Shown here in pieces: positions 15,981 to 24,396 of a DNA stretch of 63,158 nt. Every line of letters begins with the position of its first letter. Positions within the stretch are counted from its first letter, which is position 1. The notes beneath the pieces were generated by a model. It made no database searches and had not been told where the DNA came from. It saw only the letters and a program-made list of their open reading frames with translations. Origin of the DNA: an uncultured Bacteroidia bacterium (lineage in GTDB: Bacteria; Bacteroidota; Bacteroidia; Bacteroidales; Prolixibacteraceae); NCBI GenBank assembly GCA_903834845.1, contig CAILKW010000027.1, forward strand, positions 1 through 63,158, given 5' to 3'. Position numbers and translations under genes: made by a program.

Positions 15981-16602
15981 TTTTCAGAGTTATTCCTTCT
16001 ATAACATTTGCCAACACTTCGGCATTGGCGATAGCTTCTTCAATTCGATCGTAAATATGCGACCATTTAATTATTTCAAGCAGGTCGCCAGTGTTTTCGG
16101 TAGGACGTTCATAAGTCTCTCCAAGCAATAGCAGCAGTAGCATATCAGCTTCCATCTTTAGCACCCTAACCTTTTCAGCATGTTCTTCAACCTCTTTCCT
16201 CTTGCTTAACTGATCAAGCATTAAAGAAATTGATCCAATCATCAACTTAAGTTTAAGTATTAAATCAGTTGCACCGGGGGCAATCAGCTTAAAGTGGTAA
16301 AATCCGATACGGGTGGAAATTGCTTTTATGGAATTAAGGGCATTTTCCTGTGCCATATTTATTGCGTGAATGTCCTCTCTGTCAATAGGAGTAATAAAGG
16401 TGAGGAAAAGCTGTCTCGCAATATCTTTGGAAATGGCATTTCCCTCATTCTCATTTTTTATTATTTTGCTGCACTTCTCAGCAATGTTAGTGTAATCATA
16501 AAATAACTCATACAAAACATTCACAGTATCAACCACATTATCATTCTGCTGTTTGAATAATGTGAAAAATTTTACTACTTTAGGAAAGAAATTCAGTGCC
16601 AT
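15973..16602 (-). CDS. DUF47 (PhoU-like) partner of the phosphate transporter
   Basis: A 209-residue all-helical protein of the DUF47/TIGR00153 family: it begins 'FFPKVVKFFTLFKQQNDNVVD', contains 'FITPIDREDIHAINMAQENALNSI' (about 70-93) and ends 'WSHIYDRIEEAIANAEVLANVIEGI'. These cytoplasmic PhoU relatives are nearly always encoded with a PiT transporter and are thought to regulate it. It is the first gene of the pair, with a promoter element about 45 bp upstream. Confidence 0.9.
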   Translation of the reverse strand: MALNFFPKVVKFFTLFKQQNDNVVDTVNVLYELFYDYTNIAEKCSKIIKNENEGNAISKDIARQLFLTFITPIDREDIHAINMAQENALNSIKAISTRIGFYHFKLIAPGATDLILKLKLMIGSISLMLDQLSKRKEVEEHAEKVRVLKMEADMLLLLLLGETYERPTENTGDLLEIIKWSHIYDRIEEAIANAEVLANVIEGITLKNA

Positions 16603-16646
16603 AGATTTTCAGTTTATAAGGTCATAAAATTAGTAATAAAATTATT

Positions 16647-16654
16647 CAAAAATA
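16647..16654 (-). promoter_or_regulatory. -7 element for the DUF47-pit operon
   Basis: On the minus strand TATTTTTG matches TAnnTTTG exactly, 45 bp before the DUF47 start. It begins immediately after the terminator of the upstream SusCD operon. Confidence 0.5.
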
Positions 16655-16674
16655 CAACACCATAAAAAAACCAG

Positions 16675-16709
16675 AAAAAAAAGGAAACAAGCATATAATG
16701 CCTGTTTCC
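16675..16709 (-). terminator. Intrinsic terminator of the PKD-SusC-SusD operon
   Basis: Reading the minus strand, GGAAACAGGCA (16709-16699) pairs with TGCTTGTTTCC (16693-16683) around a short AT loop, followed by a run of eight T (16682-16675). The stem is 11 bp with one G-T pair and lies 26 bp after the susD stop. Confidence 0.8.
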
Positions 16710-16734
16710 CACTAATTTTGTAAAGTTGATAACC

Positions 16735-18408
16735 TTATTGAAGCAGCCAGATCTTAGAGAATTCGGTATCCCCCTTATCTAATTTGCCAACTGCTGTTTG
16801 ATAATTTGTAGCGTTATTGGCCATTTCCGTTTCAGGATATCTGTAGCGCAATGGAAATTGGTATCCGCCAATACTCAAATAGGCATTCTTTTCAATAAAT
16901 GGAACTCTTGTTCTTCGGTAGTCTGCATAAGATTCTGCACCCATTAAAAAAAGTCCAAGCCATTTTTGTAATCCAATTTTAGCCAATTTCTGAGCCGAAG
17001 TTCCTGTGGCTGGGAATTTCGCTTTGGGATTAGTGAAATAATTGGATGGAAGAGGTTCGCCCCATCTTTTTAGAGCCATTTCAACACCTTTCTTGTAATA
17101 ATCCTCGGCAGAACCCACAGTAATATAACCTTTTACGTGAGCCTCTGCAAGCAGGAACTGCACCTCATCAACCTGTAAGGCACAAGCTTTCAAAAGCGGA
17201 TTTGAATTTTCGTTAAGCAGTTTTGAAAAAATAGAGACCTTATAGTTCCATTTGGTATCAGGGAATACATAACTGCCATTGGCACCTAAGACATCAATAA
17301 AACTTCCTGCCGGATAACCGGCGTGAATGGTCATTGAATCCTGTATCAGCTTATATACATTATTTATCTGAGCCCTGCTGCGATCCATGTATTCCCAGAG
17401 AATATCATAAGTATATCCTTTTTGGACAATAGTTCTTTTTCCATATTTAATTTTGGTACTGGGATCAGTAAAGGAATTAATATTAATTGAATCAATCTTG
17501 TTTGACCAAGGTCTTTCGATAGGTGCTACCCATACTTTTAGTCTCTCATCGTTCAGTGCTTTGAGGGAGTCTATAAGTGTTTTGCATGGACGATTAAGCA
17601 GAAAATTATCACTATAACCCATATATAGTGCACCCATAGGCCATGAATAGGTTCTGTCGCCACCCTGATAATTAATGGATGCATTATCTGTTACATCGCT
17701 CATTAAGGGCAACGCAGCAACAGCAGCAATATCAGCCGGAGCTGTGGCCAATTTACCTGAGACTCTCATTAATAATCTCAATCTAAGAGAGTTGGCAAAT
17801 TTTATCCATTTCGTTTTATCGCCTCCGTAAAACAGGTCGTAGGTCTTATCAATTTCTTCAGTACCTTCAGTCAACAACTGTGTAGCATTCTTCAAATCCA
17901 GAATCAGCGCAGGATAAATATCCTTTTGATCATCAAATTTTGGGAAAAGAATTCCATCCTGACCATGCAAACCATCTGTATAATAAATGTCGCCGTACAA
18001 ATCAGTTGCTGACGACCAGAGTAATGCCTTGAAAATAGTAAAGATACCTTCATAGTTTTTCAACTTTTTTGCATGAACAATGTCTATGGCAGCCTGAACT
18101 AATTTAATCTGTGCTGTAATAGAATACAAATCTCCTTTTGGTTTTTCAAAACCTTGATAGATGTTATCACCTGCGCTTCTGTTACCTTGAAAATATTGCA
18201 TGGTAGCTGCCAGTATAGTTGAGTTTACTCCGCCAAGTCCATGATAAGTAAAAGTGGACTTTTGAATTACTGAAGATAACAATAGGTTGGGTTCTGCTGA
18301 CTCTAAGACATCTCGTCTCTGTAAAATCTCATCTTCTCTTAACATCTTTTTTGAGCAGGCAGTAAAGACGAAAAGAACTATAAGTGCAAATAATATCTGT
18401 TTTTTCAT
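16735..18408 (-). CDS. SusD-like outer-membrane lipoprotein (SusD-like_2 type)
   Basis: A 557-residue lipoprotein: signal peptide with lipobox ending at Cys18 ('LFVFTACSKK'). The body fits the SusD-like_2 subgroup rather than classical SusD: 'YFQGNRSAGDNIYQGF' and 'TIFKALLWSSATDLYGDIYYTDGL' in the N-terminal helices, and 'LLAEAHVKGYI', 'YYKKGVEMALKRWGE' near the C-terminus. It should cap the SusC porin, handing substrate to it at the cell surface. It follows its SusC by 21 bp and is the last gene of the operon. There are no degradative enzymes in the unit, so the substrate cannot be guessed. Confidence 0.88.
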   Translation of the reverse strand: MKKQILFALIVLFVFTACSKKMLREDEILQRRDVLESAEPNLLLSSVIQKSTFTYHGLGGVNSTILAATMQYFQGNRSAGDNIYQGFEKPKGDLYSITAQIKLVQAAIDIVHAKKLKNYEGIFTIFKALLWSSATDLYGDIYYTDGLHGQDGILFPKFDDQKDIYPALILDLKNATQLLTEGTEEIDKTYDLFYGGDKTKWIKFANSLRLRLLMRVSGKLATAPADIAAVAALPLMSDVTDNASINYQGGDRTYSWPMGALYMGYSDNFLLNRPCKTLIDSLKALNDERLKVWVAPIERPWSNKIDSININSFTDPSTKIKYGKRTIVQKGYTYDILWEYMDRSRAQINNVYKLIQDSMTIHAGYPAGSFIDVLGANGSYVFPDTKWNYKVSIFSKLLNENSNPLLKACALQVDEVQFLLAEAHVKGYITVGSAEDYYKKGVEMALKRWGEPLPSNYFTNPKAKFPATGTSAQKLAKIGLQKWLGLFLMGAESYADYRRTRVPFIEKNAYLSIGGYQFPLRYRYPETEMANNATNYQTAVGKLDKGDTEFSKIWLLQ

Positions 18409-18429
18409 AATTGCAATAGATTTTAACGA

Positions 18430-21400
18430 TTAAAAATCGAATGATAATTTGAATCCATAAGATCCGATTGAAGGTAATGCTTTACTAACAATTCCTTGCC
18501 CTGAACCGATACCTTCGAATGCTGTTTCCGGATCACAGTTGGCATCGTCCTTATTCCATTGGAAGATATTTCTTCCAACAAAACCTATAACAACGTTATC
18601 TATTTTCCATTTTTTTGTAAAACGGGATGGAAGAGTGTAATCTATTGTTATCTCCTTAATTTTAAAATTAGTAGCATCACGCAACAACGTCTGAGGGAAA
18701 GCATATAACTCCTGACCCAATAATAAGCCTGGTAATCCCCAGAAAGTCGCCAACGGATCAGCACCGTTTACTATATAGTCAGCATCGTTGTTTGGATTTC
18801 CTCCCGGCTTCAACCATACTCCCTTCATGTAGCAAGCGTCATCGGTTTTAACATTTGTACCATAGGTAGCATAAGTCTGTACGAGATTAGCCATGATTGA
18901 ATATTTCATATCAGCAGCATTTGGCCAGGGATATCCACCGCTTGCAGCATCACGACCACCGGATTCATAATCATTTGTACCGTTTACCTTATCTCCGATT
19001 GTATGTAAAGAGTGCCCGTTGGTAACAGATCCACGCTCTAAGTCAGAAATATATTGGCCTCCCTTTCTTAGGCTTCCTACAAATCCAAACCTCAGGTTTT
19101 TCCATTTAACAGAAGTATTCATTCCAAGAATGAAATCAGGATTGTAATTCCCGATAGATTGACGGTCCTTTTCGTTGGTTGAATATTTCCAGTCGGTTCC
19201 GCTATCAGAAATTACTAACATTCCGGCATATTTACTTGTTTCCGGCATTCTTTGAAATGTTCTGGTAGCCCACATGGTTCCAATTTTTTCTCCTTCGGCC
19301 AATCTGATACTAATGTTCGGTCCGTTACCATAGAATGTGTATCCGTTTGGTACATATTCCTTGGAAAGTTTGGTAATTTTTGAATCAACCTTGCTGAAGT
19401 TGAACCCTAGATCCCAGTTCCAATCCTTTGACCTGACAGGATTAAAATTTAATGAAAATTCAAATCCCTCTGCTTCAACAGTACCCACATTGGTTAACAT
19501 ACCACCATAGCCAACCCCAGGGGAGGTTGGAATATACCCCTGCTGATTATCATGTACCTTTTTGTAAATTGTAAATTCTGCTGATACACGACGATTAAAT
19601 AAAGCAATATCAAAACCTCCTTCATAAGAAGTGGTTACTTCTGCCTGAATGTTAGGATCAACCAAGGTACCTCCAATATTGACAATTTTAGTGCTTCCAT
19701 AATCAAGCGAATTAAAGCTGAAAGTATTGTTGCTTCGAGGTTTACCTATACCGTGTCCAACCTGAGCAATACCTGCTCTAAATTTCAACAAATTAATAAA
19801 CTCCGGCAATTTGAAAGTAGAGGAAGCTATCCAGCTCAATGAAAGGGATGGATAAAAATGTTGGTTTTTATCTTCTTCCAAAATACCGCTCCAATCGTTT
19901 CTTCCGGAAATATCAAGGTATATCTGGTCGGCATAACCAAGTTGTCCGGTTGCATAAACGCTTTGGGATTTGCCGATTCCCCAACTGTTTGCTGAAGTCA
20001 TTGTTCCTGCTACGGCATTGCTTAAAGAGTAGTCATTTGCCCGCACAAGTTTTTCAGCATTCGCCGAATAGTAATAACTGTTGCCGAAAGCATAGTTATA
20101 CCCCAAGGTAGCATTTGTGGTAAATTTTCCAAATCCTTTGTTCCAAATCAACATCAAATCGTTCTGAACTGAAAGTCCATTTGTTGCCTGAACGGAATAC
20201 TTTCCATCCTTCATATTTTGGTCAGCAAAATCCTTTCCACGTTTATACTCATAATTGTCGCCATTGTAGTCAATCCCAGTGCGAGCCATCATTTTCAAAG
20301 CCTTTGTAAGCTCTAAATCCAACTGAACTTTCCCAAAGAGGTTATCCTTACGGTAAGTGTTTATTTCAGAAAAGACATACATATAAGGATTATTTGCATA
20401 AGGTGTGCCGTCAGGTTTGTAATAGGGAGAATTTTGCTTAATACCTTCGAAACCAGTTTTCCATACTGTTTGCATTTCTTTCACCGGTTGTATATGTGCA
20501 AGGAAGCTATAAGTCAAATCCTTTATTGCCTCACTGTTAGCAGCGGTTTTGTTGGGACTGTATTGACCCATATAATTGCCATTCAGCGAAATTTTCATTT
20601 TTTTTGTTATGTTGTATTCTGCACTGAAGTTAGCGTTAATACGATCAGTAAGGTTGTTGGGCATTACGCCGATATTCGACATTTTACCAATACCAAAACG
20701 AAATGATCCATCCTTGTAATTCCCGGCTACACTTGCATTAAAATTTTTTGTAACTCCGGTTTGCATAAATTCCTTCAAACGAATCTCATCTGCAGCCTGA
20801 AATAATCTTGTTTCAATCCGTTGAGTTACAGTATTGTATTGATCAATTGTAAGATCCGGGAAATCAGAAAATTTTGCACCCCAGTCATAACCTTGTCCCG
20901 GAAGCATGTAAGAGGAACGTACACCAATCCCATATTCTGTTTGCGTTTTGAAAAAATTGTAAGGGCGATCAAAAAAGACAGAAGAGTTTACAGAAACCCC
21001 GATCCCTTTTTTGCCTCCTTTCCCGGTTTTGGTGGTAATCATGATCACGCCGTTACCTGCAGCAGATCCATAAAGTGCGCCGGCACTTGCGCCCTTCAGA
21101 ACCGATATACTTTCTATATCGTCAGGATTTAGTTGTGACAACAGGTTTCCAAAGTCTGCACCATTACGGTTATCAATACCCGCAGTTCCCATTGGAATTC
21201 CATCTATAACGAATAAAGGCTGACTTGAAGCAGTGGAAGACTGAATATTTAAACTTGTAGCTCCACGGATAGTTACAAATACTGATCCTGCAGGATCGGT
21301 ACTCGCAGATGTAAAGTTAACACCGCTGACACGGCCATCAAGTGATTTTACAAGGTTAGGATTTCCTCCCCTTGCCAGATCATTTGACTTAACCTCGGAA

Positions 21401-21768
21401 ACTGAATAGGCTAATGACTTTTTATCTCTTGAAATGCCAAGTGCTGTTACCACAACCTCCTCAACTCCCAGTGCAATAGCAGTGAGAGTGATGTCTATCC
21501 TGCTTTGATTGCCAACAATCACTTCTCTGGAATTCATTCCAATGAAAGAGAATACCAATGTAGCACTATTAGGTGCTGTAATTGAATAATTCCCATCATT
21601 ATCGGTTGCAGTTCCAATGGTAGTCCCTTTAATGAGTACGCTCACTCCTGGTAAAAACTGACCTGTGTCATCCTTTACACTCCCTCTTACAATATTCTGA
21701 GCACAAAGATTGTGAGTTATCACAACAAAAAAGCACAGCAACATTGCTTTAAGCAATTTTCTTTTCAT
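18430..21768 (-). CDS. SusC/RagA-type TonB-dependent outer-membrane transporter
   Basis: An 1112-residue protein with a signal peptide (about 1-23), a carboxypeptidase-regulatory-like domain ('VRGSVKDDTGQFLPGVSVLIKGTT', about 27-100), a TonB-box-like 'EEVVVTALGISRDKK', and the plug ('VKSLDGRVSGVNFT', 'PLFVIDGIPMG', 'DDIESISVLKGASAGALYGSAAGNGVIMITTK'). A 22-strand barrel ends in an aromatic residue ('GFKLSFDF'). It imports glycan fragments or other large ligands using TonB energy. It has no STN domain, so it is not expected to signal to an anti-sigma factor. It lies 105 bp after the PKD lipoprotein gene. Confidence 0.95.
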   Translation of the reverse strand: MKRKLLKAMLLCFFVVITHNLCAQNIVRGSVKDDTGQFLPGVSVLIKGTTIGTATDNDGNYSITAPNSATLVFSFIGMNSREVIVGNQSRIDITLTAIALGVEEVVVTALGISRDKKSLAYSVSEVKSNDLARGGNPNLVKSLDGRVSGVNFTSASTDPAGSVFVTIRGATSLNIQSSTASSQPLFVIDGIPMGTAGIDNRNGADFGNLLSQLNPDDIESISVLKGASAGALYGSAAGNGVIMITTKTGKGGKKGIGVSVNSSVFFDRPYNFFKTQTEYGIGVRSSYMLPGQGYDWGAKFSDFPDLTIDQYNTVTQRIETRLFQAADEIRLKEFMQTGVTKNFNASVAGNYKDGSFRFGIGKMSNIGVMPNNLTDRINANFSAEYNITKKMKISLNGNYMGQYSPNKTAANSEAIKDLTYSFLAHIQPVKEMQTVWKTGFEGIKQNSPYYKPDGTPYANNPYMYVFSEINTYRKDNLFGKVQLDLELTKALKMMARTGIDYNGDNYEYKRGKDFADQNMKDGKYSVQATNGLSVQNDLMLIWNKGFGKFTTNATLGYNYAFGNSYYYSANAEKLVRANDYSLSNAVAGTMTSANSWGIGKSQSVYATGQLGYADQIYLDISGRNDWSGILEEDKNQHFYPSLSLSWIASSTFKLPEFINLLKFRAGIAQVGHGIGKPRSNNTFSFNSLDYGSTKIVNIGGTLVDPNIQAEVTTSYEGGFDIALFNRRVSAEFTIYKKVHDNQQGYIPTSPGVGYGGMLTNVGTVEAEGFEFSLNFNPVRSKDWNWDLGFNFSKVDSKITKLSKEYVPNGYTFYGNGPNISIRLAEGEKIGTMWATRTFQRMPETSKYAGMLVISDSGTDWKYSTNEKDRQSIGNYNPDFILGMNTSVKWKNLRFGFVGSLRKGGQYISDLERGSVTNGHSLHTIGDKVNGTNDYESGGRDAASGGYPWPNAADMKYSIMANLVQTYATYGTNVKTDDACYMKGVWLKPGGNPNNDADYIVNGADPLATFWGLPGLLLGQELYAFPQTLLRDATNFKIKEITIDYTLPSRFTKKWKIDNVVIGFVGRNIFQWNKDDANCDPETAFEGIGSGQGIVSKALPSIGSYGFKLSFDF

Positions 21769-21873
21769 TATTAATAATTTTTGTTAGTTGTAATATTTCC
21801 AATACTTATTTTTGATTAAAATCTTATAAAGCTTACAGGTAAACAAAATTTGCAACCTGCTTTCAACATATTA

Positions 21874-22803
21874 TTATGGTGCCACTTCAAAATAAACGTT
21901 CAAAACCAAATTAGGCTTGCCTACCTGTCCGGGAGGAGTTACAGCAGAAACGAAGAGATTTGCGATCATTTGAGTATCAGTTATTGACTGTATGATACAT
22001 TCACTGGAGAAATCTTTAATACCCAGAAAACCTCCGTTTGTAAAACTAAGTGTCAATACGTTGCTGTAAGTAACAGCAGATGCATTTACACCATCCGGAG
22101 AAGTTGTAATTGTAAAATTTTTATTTTCATTAATTGTGAAAGTTGCACCGGCAGGAGTTGTGAAAGGTTTGGCATAAGAAAGTCCGGAACCACCTGCATT
22201 GCCAATATTCGGAACGCCGTTTAAGGCACAATACACATAGCCTGCAAAAATCCCACCACCATTTGGATAAATTTTTAAAGTACCATCACTTTTAAACTCG
22301 AAGGTATCTCCATAAACCTGACTCAAGCCGACTGCTGACAAAATTCCTCCCGGATACGTTTTATAGTTGGGGGTGAATGTTGCAGTGGCAAAATTAATGT
22401 TAAAAGTAGGAGCACCGGAACTTATTCGCCACTTTTTCGATTTTGGAGCAACGGGAGTACCACCAGTAAGATACTCCATTTTAGTCTTTGCAGGTATTGT
22501 AATTGAGTTTTTAACAGTGACTTCACCACCCGGACCTTTAATTGTTAATGAGACTTCAAAGTTAACAGCAACAGCAATTTGGTTATAAGTATGAACCGGA
22601 GCTTTAAGTGTATTAATATAGCTGCCATCACCAAAATCCCATTCATATTTACTATCTCCAGTCACCACAGCAGTGAAGGTAACTACACCCCCCTCAATCT
22701 TGGTAGTAAAAGAGGCCGTAGGTGCAGGAGTATCCTTTTTGCAGGTAACAAAAAGAATCAAACCTAAAAATAACATAATAGATAATTGGAAAATTTTTTT
22801 CAT
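21874..22803 (-). CDS. PKD-domain surface lipoprotein
   Basis: A 309-residue lipoprotein with lipobox Cys21 ('LFVTCKK'). Residues about 28-110 form a PKD domain ('YEWDFGDGSY' and 'VHTYN' are its signature). The remaining 200 residues are beta-rich with a repeated 'GTLKIYPNGG', 'FTITTSPDG' pattern, and I do not recognise a family. Its position as first gene before susC is unusual; surface glycan-binding proteins normally come after susD. By context it is probably a ligand-binding accessory to this transporter. A divergent promoter region of about 400 bp separates it from the CPBP gene. Confidence 0.75.
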   Translation of the reverse strand: MKKIFQLSIMLFLGLILFVTCKKDTPAPTASFTTKIEGGVVTFTAVVTGDSKYEWDFGDGSYINTLKAPVHTYNQIAVAVNFEVSLTIKGPGGEVTVKNSITIPAKTKMEYLTGGTPVAPKSKKWRISSGAPTFNINFATATFTPNYKTYPGGILSAVGLSQVYGDTFEFKSDGTLKIYPNGGGIFAGYVYCALNGVPNIGNAGGSGLSYAKPFTTPAGATFTINENKNFTITTSPDGVNASAVTYSNVLTLSFTNGGFLGIKDFSSECIIQSITDTQMIANLFVSAVTPPGQVGKPNLVLNVYFEVAP

Positions 22804-23199
22804 AATTTACATGAATTGGTTAAAAATCAAATTCTTACTTTTTATTATTTCTTGCCTAATTTTAACAATTTATCAAATCAATTGTTTAACCTTAAACGTT
22901 TTTTAAAAAATTTCACCAGTAACTCTGAAACGGAAAATGATTTTTAGAAGTAATATTTTTATGAATAAGCCTATTAGTTCTAATTTATTCGAAACAGAAA
23001 CAAAGTTGAAAGTTTTAAACGGACATATTTTGTGCAATATTAACAAATATTCATAGAATATTAACCCATAAATAATCTTTTTTATATATCGTAATATCAT
23101 AAAGTTATCAGTATGCGACAAAGGGAGTAGGATAAATATATTTAACAAACATATTCAGAAAAATGTAATTTTGTTGAAAAGTGAAACTAAAAGCAGAAA
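22804..23199. other. Divergent intergenic region
   Basis: A 396-bp very AT-rich stretch between the divergent PKD-SusCD operon and the CPBP gene. It contains the rightward promoter element at 23166-23173. No exact -7 element was found for the leftward operon, though degenerate candidates exist. No gene is visible. Confidence 0.5.
23166..23173 (+). promoter_or_regulatory. -7 element for the CPBP-GH31 unit
   Basis: TAATTTTG matches TAnnTTTG exactly, 26 bp before the CPBP start. TTTA at 23141-23144 is a one-mismatch -33 element at 21-bp spacing. Confidence 0.55.
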
Positions 23200-24387
23200 A
23201 TGAAAACTATTAAAGAGTTGCTTCAGGAATTAGGATACAGTGCCTTATGGACTGTACTTTTAACTCTATTATTTCTCTTGTTTAACATGTCTGAGAACTC
23301 TTTATCAGACATGCTGATCGCTCTGCCATACTTTGTTGTGTTATATTTTATATTTTTCTTAATCGGTAAGGATGTGGTTTTGGTCAGGATGGCAAAATGG
23401 ATCGGTCTTGATTTTGTAAAAACAATGGTTTTCCCTTTATTGATGGTTTTACTTTATGGATCTTACTTGCTCCTAAACAAGCAAAATAATTTCTTTGGAG
23501 CACTCCCTGTCGTTTTGTACTTGATTATTGCCCCAGCATTAATGTTTGTTGCGAGAAAGGTAATGTACAATAATTCGAAAATAAACTGGATCGATTTTAC
23601 CGCTTTTGTTTTGTTTTTGCTACCCACAACTTTTATTGGTGGTAGTTATCAGGGGAATCTTCCATTTAATGGTAACGGTTTTGATTCGGTTTATCGTATT
23701 GCTTTTATGCTGATTGCGGTCTATTCATTTAATATTCTTTGGAGATTAGAGAATGTTGGCTTCTTTGCTGTACTCAATTGGAATTACATATTGACTGCTC
23801 TTTGGGTTTGGCTTGTTTTCTATTTATTTGTTATGATTGTCGGATATTCGGTTGATTTTATAAAAATAACAGGATACGAGATTGCGGGGTATGCATTGCT
23901 TAGGAAAATTGCCCTAACACTTGTAATTACATTTTTGCATACTGCAATTTTTGAGGAGTTGTTTTTCAGAGGAATTCTGCAAAATATGCTGACTAAAAGG
24001 ATTGCGCAGACCAAATCATGGAATATATTCTGGCAGTGGGGATTAGCATTACTTTTACCTTTGGCTGTTTGCGTTGGATATACTTTAAAAGGTGGAATGC
24101 AATGGTTTCCAGCTTTAATGACCCTAATAATTTTTGGTGCTGCTTTTACCATTGAGCGTTCAACCAAGAACGAGTCCGGAGTATATACAGCCTTGGCAAT
24201 CACAAGTGTTATATTCGGGTTAGTTCATTACCATTCCGGTGCAATTGTCTATATTGGTTTTGCATGTGTTGCAGGATGGGCTTACGGTTTTACATACATC
24301 AAAACCAAAAATGTTTTCTACAGTGCTCTTGTCCATACTCTTGTGAATTGTTCAACACTAATTTTTGGATTGGAATTTATAAAATAG
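23200..24387 (+). CDS. CPBP-family intramembrane metalloprotease
   Basis: A 395-residue polytopic membrane protein. The catalytic motifs of the CPBP/Rce1 family are all present in its last third: EExxxR at Glu252-Glu253-Arg257 ('FEELFFRG'), FxxxH with His343 ('FGLVHYHSG'), and HxxxN with His379 and Asn383. These place metal and activate water inside the membrane. The N-terminal 200 residues add about six helices beyond the core, giving a longer protein than many CPBP members. Substrate unknown; relatives process prenylated or bacteriocin peptides. It is 9 bp before the GH31 gene. Confidence 0.85.
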   Translation: MKTIKELLQELGYSALWTVLLTLLFLLFNMSENSLSDMLIALPYFVVLYFIFFLIGKDVVLVRMAKWIGLDFVKTMVFPLLMVLLYGSYLLLNKQNNFFGALPVVLYLIIAPALMFVARKVMYNNSKINWIDFTAFVLFLLPTTFIGGSYQGNLPFNGNGFDSVYRIAFMLIAVYSFNILWRLENVGFFAVLNWNYILTALWVWLVFYLFVMIVGYSVDFIKITGYEIAGYALLRKIALTLVITFLHTAIFEELFFRGILQNMLTKRIAQTKSWNIFWQWGLALLLPLAVCVGYTLKGGMQWFPALMTLIIFGAAFTIERSTKNESGVYTALAITSVIFGLVHYHSGAIVYIGFACVAGWAYGFTYIKTKNVFYSALVHTLVNCSTLIFGLEFIK

Positions 24388-24396
24388 CTTTTCATT

